From Tetrahymena thermophila SB210 (lineage: Eukaryota > Ciliophora > Oligohymenophorea > Hymenostomatida > Tetrahymenidae), in NCBI RefSeq assembly GCF_000189635.1, contig NW_002476405.1:434001-498000 (forward strand): a DNA stretch of 64,000 bases. The letters run 5' to 3'. Below are positions 39,101 to 51,002 of the stretch, one piece after another; the stretch's first letter is position 1, and the number at the start of each line of letters is the position of its first letter. The notes beneath the pieces were generated by a model. It was not told the DNA's origin. It saw only the letters and a list, made by a program, of their open reading frames with translations, and did not search any database. The translations under genes were made by a program, and so were the position numbers.

Positions 39101-41837
39101 ACTTAGTTTGGACTAAATCGACTATCATGTTAAAACATATCTTCCAAGCGGAGATATAGTAATTATGGCTTTAGGATTTGATGAACAAAAAAACCAATAC
39201 ACAAATGTTACATATGCGTTAAATGTTAATGATAATCACTTCAGCTAATAATAATATGTTTAGTTCATTGAAGAATAATATAATTTAGCTCTATCATATC
39301 AATAATTAGCTCAATTCAAGGAAGAAATTTTACTTTATTAAAATATAATTGAAACTATTGAATAATTTGAGAAAAGAGATCAAATTTTAAATTAGGTACT
39401 TGCTTAAATTAAATAAAATATTCTAGAAAGGCTTTCGAAAAGTGTTTGGTAATATAAAATAGATTAAATCTTTAATCTTTCTGGTGAAATCACTTTAAGA
39501 ATAATTAGAACTTAAATTTAATTAGACTCTAACCTATTTAATCTGATTTTGAGTTAAACAGAAAATAGAATATAGTAGCTTTACTCTTCAGTTTAGAATT
39601 TACAATCTTAGATAAATACAAAAATAAGATTTTAATATTAAGAAAGTTTTAGAATTACTATTTAGACTTACATGGAATTAGTCAAAATTAGTGGAAACTC
39701 ATACTTAATTAATGAAGAAAGAATTACCTAAAATACCTTCAGTGCCATTTATGGTATGTCTTTGCTATTGCATACTAATTAGTCTCCAGTGAATCTTTTA
39801 ACGTCAACCGCTTTAATATAAGCTGAAAAATTTGACGATGTATTATTCATGAGTAATTATTAATGGCAATCAACTATTAATTAAGATTCATTCTTAAATT
39901 TAAACTAGTTTTATGTCTTAACTTAATGTTGGCCTAATAATACATTTTTGTATAGAGATGAGTTAAAATAATTTAACAAAAAGTATTTAGCCTATGCAGA
40001 TGAATCAACTTTGCCTTTGCTTTTAATCACTTATACTGTTAAAATTCCAAAAGTGATAAAATCTAAACGTCCAATCAATTAAGATAAAAAAGGAAGGTTT
40101 TTGGAGGAAACTAATTCTTTTGACCAACCTAATAATTTTATCATTAGCTTCACAAATGTAACTTAAAATTAATAACTTCAATGCATATAGCGTAATAGTC
40201 AAGGAAAATGGGTGAACAGTAGTTGTAAAACAAGTGTTGTTATGAAAAACAATCAGTGGCAAATATAATGCATATGTTAAACTCCTGATGTTACCTCAAT
40301 AATAGCCGATGCTGAAGCCTTGCTATAAAATGATAATTTGTCTGAAATATTTAGCTAAAGTGGGTTAAGTGGCCTTTCTAAATTAAAAAATTGGTATAAG
40401 TATGTTGTAATATGGACAATAATTCTCTTAAATATTTTTTATATATGTCTTGCTTGTATAGCTAAAAAATTTGATAAAAGAGACCGTGTCAAATTATCTA
40501 ATCTTCAATAATAAACAGAAGATCAATAAAAATTATTTTATCAGGATGCCAAAAAAAAATAAAAAATTTTCATTTTTATTAAAGCAAGGAAAAGTACTTT
40601 GTTACAACTGTAAAATTGCTAGGAAAAAGAGAATAATTTAAAAGAAAAGTAACTCTTATAATAACCAAATATAAACAGTGATTTTAAACAATAAGAAATA
40701 GATGAAGCTAAAAGCTTTTAAATCTAAGATAAAAGGATCATATCTATTTAATCATTAAGGTATATTGAAAATAACCAAATGATATCAAATAATAATATAG
40801 GCTCAAAACGATATAATGATTAATTGTGCACCGAAAAATAGACTCTTGCATCACTAAATAATTAGAATGATTCATATTTTAAATAAAATTAAAACCATTT
40901 CGCAATCAAAGAAGAAGAATAAATTAAAAATAAAATCGAAATCCACCAACCAGGAGAAGAAAAATAAAGCTTATAAGAATCATTAAAATTAAAAGTTCTA
41001 AATGAGCTTAATGATTAGTAAATTGAGTAAAAAAATAAAGAAAATACAGAAATTAACTAAAATTTTTAATTATAATATCATTTAAAAGATGTTTAATAAT
41101 CACCTAAGAATAAGACATAGCATTACTTGGATAATGTAAGCTTTAACTCATCTAAAAAAAAGGAAGATTAGTAATAATAAAATAGATTAAATTAAAAATC
41201 ATAATAAAGTAAAAAGGAAATTAAAATTAATCATAAAAAAATTAGAGAATAAGAAAAAAAAGAACTCAAAAAAATTAAATACGAAATGGCAAAGTAAAAG
41301 CTTGTTGAATACCTAGATTAAGAGAAAACAATTTTTGGAATTCTTTCATTCCATTAATTTTTTTCAATTTTCTTTATTTACTAATAAAATCAATCAAGAG
41401 TTCTAAGGTCCTCAATATTTTATAACAAAATGGTTTGGCTTTTGACCCTTAATTCTATTTTTGGAAGAGACCTAAGTTTTGCTTAAATATTTATTTTAAG
41501 CATCATTTCTTCAATAGTTCTCTGGATAGTTACTAACATCATCTCAATATTTTTAAAGTTTAAAAAGCTTTTTAAAATTGGAATCTTTTTTGTATTTGTT
41601 TTCTGTCTCTTTTGCTATTACTGCATACTAGTTGCAATTTCAAGAAGTACTATTTATTAATCAAATATATGGGTTATCAGCTATTTTGCTATGCTGGTTC
41701 TGAATGAATTTGTATTTGGAATACTCAAATGTACTGCTTAGTATTTTTCTTGCAAAAGAATATTATTAAAAACCTAAAGTAGACTCATATTAAGGATAAT
41801 AGGAGCTAAAATGTTATTAAGTAGCTTTAAAGATTGA
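36141..41837 (+). CDS. REJ/GPS multi-pass membrane protein, copy D
   Basis: Five exons: 36141-36495, 36551-36799, 36859-37547, 37761-38517 and 38956-41837, giving 1643 residues to TGA. I chose ATG 36141 because MHLLFFVLFTIIHQSLQ aligns residue for residue with the start of copy C; an in-frame ATG at 36126 would add MRKQQ. It has the Cys-rich head (CEVCDDTGFC, GCMSCTSAYDC), a REJ-like core in exon 4 (WICSDENNQPC; Ile replaces the usual Phe), a GPS-like box from Cys1093 ending CICQTPDVTS, helix 1, a Gln/Lys-rich linker of about 280 residues and four final helices (FCLFCYYCILVAISR). The acceptor of the last intron is supported by the match QMYVAFKDM to the equivalent point in the other copies. 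Paralogue of copy C. Confidence 0.85.
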
Positions 41838-42941
41838 ATAATACAAAATGCAAAAATATTTATGAAAGATGCTCTATAAAATTTATTTTTATATTTTTTA
41901 AACGAGTATTTATTCATATTATATGATTTTTTATTTAATTTTTTACCAAATCAAATGTTTAAATTTAAATTAAAATATATTTTATCTAATCTCTTTATTA
42001 TTTCTGTCTAAATAATTTAATATTTAATCTAAATTAATTAAATAAATAAATATGCATTTTTTGACTCAAATAATATTATCTTAAATTAAAATATCTATCT
42101 TGCCTGTCTAAATTATTTTCAAATTATAAATTAACAATCAGAAAAAAATTAGTATGCTAATCTTATAAATGGCTATATGCTTGCATAGAAACAATATAAT
42201 ATTAAATAAACTATTTTCTAAATTTAATTGAAGTTGATATAATTTTTATAAAGCTATATGTTTGCTATGTTTGTATAGAAACAATATAATATTAAATAAG
42301 CTATTTTGTATATTAAATTGAAATTGATAAAATTTAATAGATTAAAAATTTACATTTATAAGCATACCTATGAATTTAAATCTCCATAACCTAATTTTGA
42401 TTTAGTTTTAGATAAATTTTTTGTTAAGCAAAGAGATATAAAAGAAATTAATTTTAGCATTTGAAATTAACTTATCAAAATAATGTAAAAGTGAAAATTA
42501 AAGATTTTCATCTCTTGCTAGGTTGAAATAAATTTTTGATTAATGAGGTGAGTCAGTCCTAAATTCAAGATACTATTTGATATAAAATTGTTAAATACAT
42601 TTTTTCAAAACAAAAAAAGTATGAATAACTTTTCGAGTAAAAGAAAAATCTAAAAATATTGATTGAAGCTATTGGAAATGCTAAATCATCATGTTGTTTA
42701 TGAATAAATTTTGCATTGTAGTAATTGATTAAATAGCAAACAAAATCAATCGAAAACATAATTCTATAGCTATTAAAAAACCCACATAATTAAAAAATTA
42801 AGGTAAAAAATAATCTTTAAAATTTTGATTATAATAAATGCTTAAAAAAATTTTTATTTATTTATTTATTAAGAAGGAGATATTAGATATTAGTAAGTAA
42901 ATTAAAACTAATAAAATTACTAAAAAGCACAAAAATATTGT
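41838..42941. other. non-coding spacer between copies D and E
   Basis: No gene. It contains a two-copy direct repeat at about 42161-42340. A minus-strand frame at 42565-42759 has no support from homology or composition. Confidence 0.55.
42161..42340. repeat. tandem duplication of ~85-95 bases
   Basis: Copy 1 is about 42161-42244 and copy 2 about 42245-42340. Both contain 'gctatatg(c/t)ttg', 'atagaaacaatataatatta' and 'aattgaa(g/a)ttgata'. Non-coding. Confidence 0.75.
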
Positions 42942-45900
42942 ATGAAAGTAAGTAGTTATATACTTTTATTTCTTTGCATTTCTTCATTTTATTTCAAAGA
43001 GATCAAAGCAGAACATATAGATTAATATGTCTCTTAGAATTTATACAATAGAAATTTATAAAGCTGTTAGAAAAACTGCGCTGTTTGCAATTTCGATGGA
43101 TTTTGTTTGAAATGTAATGATCTTAGAGTATTTCCTAATTGCGACTGCTAAATTGGATACTATGAAAATTCAGGAACGTGCTTACCATGCAAAAGTGGTT
43201 GTATGAGTTGTACATCAGCTAGTACATGCTCTTAATGCTATTCAATTTATACAATTGACTCTTCCACTTAAAATTGTAATTGTAACATGCCAAGCATTGG
43301 AGGTAGAATTAAATTTAATGGTAGTCATTATATTAATCTGTTTTCAATAAATTAGGAACATGTGAACTACCGAACCAAGGAACTTTGCTTTATCAGGCAA
43401 GGTTACTAGATGATTTAAGTTCAATTTAAGTTATTTTTAACTAAATGATTTAAATACTGGGACTCGCATCTTAAAGTAGCTAATTTACTCCATCACCAAA
43501 TAATTGCATAATCTTTGATACCACAACTTTATCAAACTATGGTTGTAACAATATAAATAATTGTTAATGTTTTGTAGATTCTCTAAATCGAAATAAGGTG
43601 GTCATCAACTTTAGTAAAAATTATAAATATATAACACCAAAAAATAAATTAATTTTATTTAATTAAAATTAGTCCTTCTTCAATCTCCTTCATTTACAAA
43701 TCCCTCTTTGTTTTTTATAAATCCTGTCATTGATATTACAAAGATCTAAATTCTAATAAATTAAAATGCTGTCTCAGTGCAAAACATCTACAACTTAGAA
43801 AGTTAAATTGGAGTACAAATAAACTAAAGAATAAAGCTTGGCTATTTTGCCTAAACAAACTACATCTATCAATATTCCGCAGATCCTAATAACCCTTTAG
43901 CATATGTTCTATTTTCCGACTAAAGATTTGCAATATTTTCTGTTTTGACTTGCACAGTTAAAATAAATAGTCCTCCTTAATACACAAGTATTTCACTCTA
44001 AATTGATACTTCATAATAAAACTATTATAGAATTTTGTTTAGCTCTGATCCTCAAATAAATGATACAATTATTGTAGCTTTAACTTGCCAATATTTAAAT
44101 ATTCAAAATACTGACATTGCAACAATTTAAATTTCTACTACTAAATAAAGTACAGTGAATTACATATAGCCTTAGTTATAAGCAAATGGTAATCAAATGC
44201 AAAGTGCCTTAGATTCTATAATAGGAATAATTTTTAATAACTTTTAGTAAAGTAGCTTTTAATTAATTTCTACATTCTACCCTCCAATTATACCTCAACA
44301 AGTAGTTTGGTTGGATCCATCAATCAATTATAGCAACAATTAAAATGCATACTCAGTAAATATACCCGCTTTTTCTGCCAAAATAGTAGAGACCATCTTT
44401 TGCATAGTATTGATTTTATTTTCAGAGATTTATTTGCTATAATTTTGAGCTGATCAATAAATAAAAGTATTTTTAAAATATTATGGGGGATGGATGAGTA
44501 ATGTCCGATAATATGTATAACATTTTAATAAATTAAATATAATCTAATCACTTTTATTGTTTTGAAATTTTACCAGACACCCCTCCTCTTCCATAATTCT
44601 TTCATAAATTAATTTTGCCAGATTTTTAGTTTTTTAAAACAAATTAAAAATTTTTCTTTCACTTATTTTTTGATTTTAGATAAATTTAATTTAATTTAAA
44701 AATGAATTTATTTACTAAAAAAATTTGTTTGATAAAGCTTGCTAAATAATAACTAAAAATTAGAATAATAATTACTTTTCTAATTGTTAATTTTAAATTT
44801 AATTTACGATAAATGATTTTCTTAATCTATTAAATGATATTTTTATTTAAGTTTATGAAAATATTTTTAATTTAATAGCAAAAATTAAATGTTTCTTTTT
44901 TTATAATTAAAATAATAAAGTTTAAGGTTTTAGATAACTAAAACAATCTGTTAGCTGTAGCTTATATACAATATCAAAACATGGCTTATTAAACAATATA
45001 AGACCCAAAGTTAGTTTTGGATAAATAAACACCATTGACAGATTTTTGGATAACAGTAGATACATCCTAATTTAGTCTTTCATAATCTAAAACTATTGAC
45101 CCAAATTATCAGCAATAATCTTGGTTTTGTGTGGATTAAGACAATAAACCTTGTTAGGATATTTATGGAAATAAACTAAAAATAATTGATTATGGTAATT
45201 AAATGAAAGTTCCTAAAAATTCTATATAAATTAATAAGAAATATATATTTTACTACTTATTATAAAGCATCTAATACCCATAGTATAGTAAGTAATATCA
45301 AACATTCACTGTAGGAACTGGAGTAGCATATTCTATGATGGCTTAAACTGTTTTTAAAGTGAATATTTATGACGTTATTTACAATAAAATTCTTGTTCAC
45401 ACTGATTTTTCCTATCAAATCGGAAAAGCACAATATTCTATTTAAATATCAAATAGCTAGAATTAAAAAGTTAATGTAGTTTCTATTTCTAATCAAATAT
45501 GCTTTGTTACAGAAGACTATTTTCCTCTTTTAGATTTTACTAACTCTCCAACACTTATTTTTCTTACTTTTTCTGTATTTGATTACTATTTTAACACACT
45601 TATTCCTATGCAAGACCCTACTTAGCCTATTTAGATTGAAATTTAACCACCTGCTCCATTAAATATCTAAATATGTAATTTAATAATTTTATAATTTCTA
45701 TAAATAATTTATAAAATAATGTATGTTGGGTGCCTAAAAAATATTTTTAGATTTTTATTTAAAGAAAAAACAATAAAATTTTAAATTAAATTAATTTTTA
45801 AAAATAAAAATTTAATGATACCCTTTTCAATAAAACTTAATTAAAATACTAAATTAATACCTTAATAAATTAGAGCAGTAAGCCTATAACGCTTTTACAG

Positions 45901-48749
45901 ATTTAATAACTATTACATGTAATCCAGCAGACAATACTTAATATTATCAGTTCTTTTACTATAACAGCTAAAATGAGAGAGATTTAGAGATTAAATTTCC
46001 TTATTAACCAAGAAGGAAAATGATTTCTATTATGCAATTAAGTCAATAAGTTCAAACGCTTCTACCTCCAGGTAACATAGTAATCATGGCGATGGCATTT
46101 AATCCTTCTAATTATTTATATACAAATGTTACTTAAAATGTATTTGTTAGTAACGTCGATTTCAATTAAGGAGCATACGTTAACTTTATCTAAACATAAT
46201 ACTCAAAAGCTTAATAATTCTAGGGTAACAATTAAAATGTGAATGAGCTGTAAGTTTATTCAATAATAATTGAAGCAATTGAAAGGTACGAGCAAAATAA
46301 TATTTCTCCTCTGTCTGTTGAACAAATAAAGTCTAATATTTTAATAAGATTAACTAATGCGATTTGGTATTAACAGCTTGATGATGTTTTCAATTTATCT
46401 GGATAAATAACTTACAGGATGATTTCTACTTAGTGGTAATATTCAGCTCAGTCATTCAAACAAATTTAAATAGCTACAGAAACAAGAATATAAACTCTCT
46501 ACAATTGGATTCAGCAACAATACTCTTCTCTTTCATATTCTTAGTAATTAGCTTATAAATTATGCTTTATATCCAGTATGCAGACATATATGTAGCTAAT
46601 TAACCTTAATGCTTATTCAGATGTGATATTAGACACTAATATTGTTTAATACACAATTGAGATAATGAGTGGATTATCTTATTTATTAAAAGTAAATTAG
46701 TCTCCTATTAATTTATAATCAGACTAAGCTAGTCTTTTAATAGAAAGATATGATATCATTCTGTTTATGGATAAGTACTACTAGCAATTTATTTCTGATC
46801 CAACTCCTATTTAGGTTGCTTAGAGTTTCTATGTTTTAACGCAGACTTGGGGCAATAACACATTTTTATACAGACAAGAAATTAATTAGCTAAATTAACA
46901 ATATTAAAGTAAGGCTAATTCTACAACTTAGGCTTTACTTAATATAACATATCCAATAAAAATACCAACTGTTTTTACAGATTAGGCACAAACAAATTTT
47001 TAGTCTAGAAGAGATAGAGTACTATAAACAAATGCTGCATCTCTACCAAATAATTTTATACTAGATTTTGGAACAGTAAATGAGCAATAAGTTAAATGTA
47101 TTTAGCGTTCATAATCAGGTTAATGGGTAAGTAATAGTTGTTAAGTTTAATTCAATGTGGTTAATAATAAGAGAAATGTAAAGTGTGTTTGTTCTACTCC
47201 TACAGCAACATCGATTTTAGCTGATGCTGAAGCTCTTTTAAACAACTAAAATCTTTAAAATATATTCAGTGAAGGTGGTATTTAAAACATTTCAAAATTA
47301 AATGATTGGTATGATTATGTAGCAATTTGGACAATGCTAGGTTTGAACATAATCTTAATTTTTATGCTCCATTTTGTGAATACTATAGATAAAAAAGATT
47401 TTCAAACAATTTAACAATTTTAGGTAGTCAATACTGAGACATACATAGACACAGAAAAGTAAAATTAAAATAGAGATTAAAGGAGAGGAGTTTTCATTAT
47501 GATTAAAGCCAAAAATATATCAGAATACAGCAACCTATTTGAAGATATTACAAGCTTACAAAAGTTAGAAAATAAACTAGAAACCTAATAGCTATTAAAA
47601 GAAAAGTCTGAATCGCAGCTTATTCTTTAGAACTAGTAAACAAATCTTAAAATAGAGCTTATTTAAAAATAGACAAGCTTAGAGCAAGATAAGTAAAATA
47701 ATGATTTATTTTAGAAGAAATAAGCAGACTCAAAAGAAGGATTAAATGAAACATAAAAAGACAAGGAATAAAAGTTAAATGGAGAGCATGAAATTTAAAC
47801 AGATAGAGAAATAAACTTGTAAAACTAAAAAAATAACAATAAACAGCAAAGTTATAGTTAAGAATAAAACTAACCAAATAGCTTTAAGGTCTTATCAACT
47901 GTTGCTATTTTACCCAAAGAAAATTAAAATACAACATAAAAAATATAACCTGATGAGGAAAATATGAAAAACTTAACTGATCAATAAAATGAAGAAGAGA
48001 GATTTAGTGTAAATAATGATGAATAGACAGAAAAGAGTAAAATAAACAAGAAACCTTCTAAGAAAAATTCTAGTAAAGTATTCCCAGTAACCTCAAAGAA
48101 TGAAGTTTAAGAGAAATAGCAAGAAGGTGATATTGAAGATAAAAAAGAAGATTTGAAAGCTTTAAAAGAGTAAGAATAAAAGAAAAAAGAAATAGTAGCA
48201 AAAGAAAAATTTAAAGAATATTTATAGCTAGAGAAATTTAAGTTTGGTGTATTTGCTTTCCATTAGCTATTTTCTATTTTTACAGTTTACAATGAAGACC
48301 AATCTAGAATATTTAGGTTCGTGATTTTCTACAATAAACTAGTTTGGCTATTAACTCTAAATTCGATATTTGGCAAGAATTTAAGTGTAGTTCAAGTTAT
48401 TATCTTAAGTATTGTTACAACTATTGTCCTGCAAATAGTAACCAATATTGTTGAAATACTTCTGAGATATAAAAAACTTAGAAAACTTGGATTATTAGTA
48501 GTGTCTTTATTCTGTCTTTTCTGCTATTATAGTATTCTTGTAGTTATTGCAGGAGAATCTGCATACGAATCTAATCTCTGGATTATCTCATACTTTGCCA
48601 CTTTAATTGTTAATGAATTAATATTGGGAATCCTCATTAGCGCTGTAATGTTTTACTTGTGTAGAAGATTTATAAAATAAATCAAAAATAACATGATTTT
48701 AGAACTTCTTGGAGCAGGAGTATTATTATAAGCTTTTAGCAAAAATTGA
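42942..48749 (+). CDS. REJ/GPS multi-pass membrane protein, copy E
   Basis: Five exons: 42942-43302, 43356-43613, 43673-44406, 44921-45674 and 45874-48749, giving 1660 residues to TGA. It has a signal peptide (MKVSSYILLFLCISSFYF), a Cys-rich head (CAVCNFDGFC, GCMSCTSASTC), a beta-rich middle with a longer exon 3 than its relatives, a REJ-like core (WFCVDQDNKPC, EDYFPLLDF), a GPS-like box from Cys1111 ending CVCSTPTATS, helix 1 (about IWTMLGLNIILIFMLHF), a linker of about 280 residues very rich in Gln, Glu and Lys, and four closing helices (LFCYYSILVVIAGE). The intron before the last exon needs the acceptor at 45872-45873 to keep phase 1 and restore QQQAYNAFTDLIT. Last member of the tandem array; family function as for copy B. 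Confidence 0.85.
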
Positions 48750-49337
48750 ATTAAGAAAAAAGAATAAAAAAAAGGCAAAGATTTTTTATATACTGTAATA
48801 ATTTTATTTACATAATTTAACAATTTGATTAAAATTAATTATTTATTTATTCAATAAAAAATAATAAAAACGAAAAATTAAATGTAAAATTTTTGATTTT
48901 GAGTATCTGCATTCATAAATTTATTCATCAAAAAAGGTGAATGAATATATTATTTTAAATTAATATTCACTATTTGTTTGCTTAACAAAAATATTAATTC
49001 ATAATGATTAGAAGTAAACATAAAAATAAAATAATAATAATAAAAAAAGATATTTTTATCAATTTAAATAATCAATCAAATAAATTTTAAAATAATTTCA
49101 AGTAAATATGGATGATAATTATTTAATTATTGAGATTGAAAACTGTTTTATATGTTAAAATTAAAACAAATAGAATATAAAGATATCATATTGTTATTAG
49201 TAAATATAAGCTGGTTAATTAATTAATTAATAGAGAACTTTTGCTTATTGCAGAGTTTGTTTGGAAAATGGTTTGTATATACTTAAGAAATTTAATCATT
49301 AAAGAACAAATAAATAAAATTATCAAAAATGAATCGC
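48750..49337. other. non-coding convergent spacer
   Basis: No gene. It lies between two genes that converge (REJ copy E on +, small membrane protein on -), so it should hold both 3' ends. Confidence 0.55.
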
Positions 49338-50042
49338 TCATTCATTTTTTTTAAAAACAGAATATGTTTTATCCTCTTCTTATAAGTTGTTATTATTTTT
49401 GTTGAAATTATAATTCTGCTGTTGGATTGTTTACTAATTATCATCATCATCTTTATTGTTATTTTCTTTTTACTCCTCTTCTTCTTACTCTTCATCGCTA
49501 TCTTGCTTACCTAAAAATGGGCGATTTAGCTAATATTCTATAGTTTCTTCGTTACCATTAGCAATTGTTTGCAATTTATTTTTTTATTTTGCAGGTAATC
49601 TGCTAGGTAAAGCAGTTTATTCATCATTTATTATTTTATTTTGAGATTATGCTTAATTAGTCTCTGGGGGAATATTTTATGAAAAATCATCTTCTTCACT
49701 TTAATAATCTTAATGAGGGAGAAGAATTTGAGCATCTGGCTCGCTTAATTCTTGCAATTATTTTCTATATTATTTTTCCTTTTTATCCATTTTCCAGTTC
49801 ACAAATATTGCAACAAAGAATAAAATAAATGATAGAGGGCCGAATATGACCAAAAGATAACTAATGCAAGAATCGTTTGAACAGAATTCAGTTGAAGAGC
49901 AACACTAGCTTAAACCACAGCATGAGTAGTCGGAGGGACAATATTATTCAATTGCATTTTTATCAACCCCACAACTTTAATCAGCCTTAATGCAAGCTAT
50001 TTAAAATATTGTAATTACTAATAAGATGGATATTATTTTCAT
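49338..50042 (-). CDS. small type I membrane protein with eight-Cys ectodomain
   Basis: One exon, 234 residues, ATG at 50042 and TGA at 49338-49340, found only with the ciliate code. Residues 1-20 are a signal peptide (MKIISILLVITIFQIACIKA). The ectodomain, about 21-61, is compact with eight Cys at 24, 35, 41, 42, 47, 48, 54 and 59 (core CPSDYSCCGLSQCC). One helix spans about 62-82 (YLLVIFGPLSFILFFVAIF). The cytoplasmic tail of about 150 residues starts with basic NWKMDKKEK and becomes very acidic and Asn/Gln-rich (QEEEEQKENNNKDDDD). The paired-Cys core is reminiscent of granulin-like or VOPP1/WBP1-type small membrane proteins, but I see no PPxY motif and make no family claim. Composition is GC-richer than the flanks, which supports coding. 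Confidence 0.85.
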
Positions 50043-50697
50043 GAACTCTTTGCGTACTTAACAACTAATAATAAATGATCCTTATCACAATCTCAAATTT
50101 TTTATAGTTATTTCTTTATTGATTATCAGGACTAATTATTTAATTAATTAAATGATAAAACTTTGCTTAATTAGTTTTGTCATTCATTAATAGTCTTTAG
50201 ATTGCTTTTCTAATTAATTAATTTATTAATTATAAGCATTTATCAATCAAAAATAATCAATTTCAATTACTAATTTCTATTTAAAGTTTCTTACTTTTGT
50301 CTTATTAATAGATTCTGATTAGATGAACAGAAAAAATATTAGGTTTGAGTAGATATATGTTAAATATTTTAATTTGTATTTTTCTTTGATTTTCCCAATA
50401 AGAATGAAATATTGATTTATTGATTGATTGATTTGTTAATTTGGGAAGAATTTGAAATCAATTTCAATAGAAAATAAAATACAAAAGAAAACAATTAATT
50501 TCAAAAGGAAATAAATAAATTACAAAAGCAATTAATTGTGTGTGGGAATTATAAAATAATTGATAGAAGAAAAAAGACAAAAGGAAAAAATATTCATAAT
50601 TAATTAATTAAGAAAAAAACTCTAAAAGAGGAAAAAAAATAATTAAAAAAAATAAAGAAGTAAATGATTATCATCATCAATCAACCTAACAACTATC
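50043..50697. other. non-coding spacer
   Basis: AT-rich, with a short (GATT)n run near 50418-50432. It should contain the promoter of the small membrane protein gene transcribed leftward. No other feature seen. Confidence 0.5.
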
Positions 50698-51002
50698 TCA
50701 GAATTTGGAATGAGCAATGGGCAATAAGTTTTTAAACTCAAAACCGTTCGGTTCAAAGTCAAAATCAGCACCGAGATCGACTAAGTTTTTTAGAACCCAT
50801 CGAATTGCCCTTCTTTTTCCAGGTTCAGAGATAATGCGGGGACCTTTAATGAAAAATGATGATTAATGCAAAAAGTAAAATTGATGCATTTCTTTGATTT
50901 TATTAAAGGAACAACGCGAGGCTTTTCAAAATGTCTATATCCGAAAAGTCTATCTAAGTAGATAGACCCAGTAAGGATCTCTTCCACCTTTTGTATTACC
51001 CT
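50698..51002 (-). CDS. unidentified coding-like island, gene model unresolved
   Basis: This stretch is clearly GC-richer than its surroundings. On the minus strand a frame ending at TGA 50698-50700 reads GPRIISEPGKRRAIRWVLKN, then LVDLGADFDFEPNGF and ends in PIAHSKF; the in-frame ATG is at 50889 (63 residues). A second block at about 50910-51002 reads EEILTGSIYLDRLFGYRHFE in another frame. An intron of about 70 bases (GTTGTTCC...TTAAAG) between them would fit by borders but leaves the phases unmatched, so the true model is unknown. The block also holds a perfect palindrome at 50948-50967. The family is not recognised. A plus-strand reading from 50711 (MSNGQQVFKLKTVRFK...) is possible but stops within 50 residues. 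Confidence 0.4.
50948..50967. repeat. perfect 9-bp inverted repeat with 2-base loop
   Basis: GTCTATCTA-AG-TAGATAGAC, a hairpin-forming palindrome inside the coding-like island. Confidence 0.8.
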
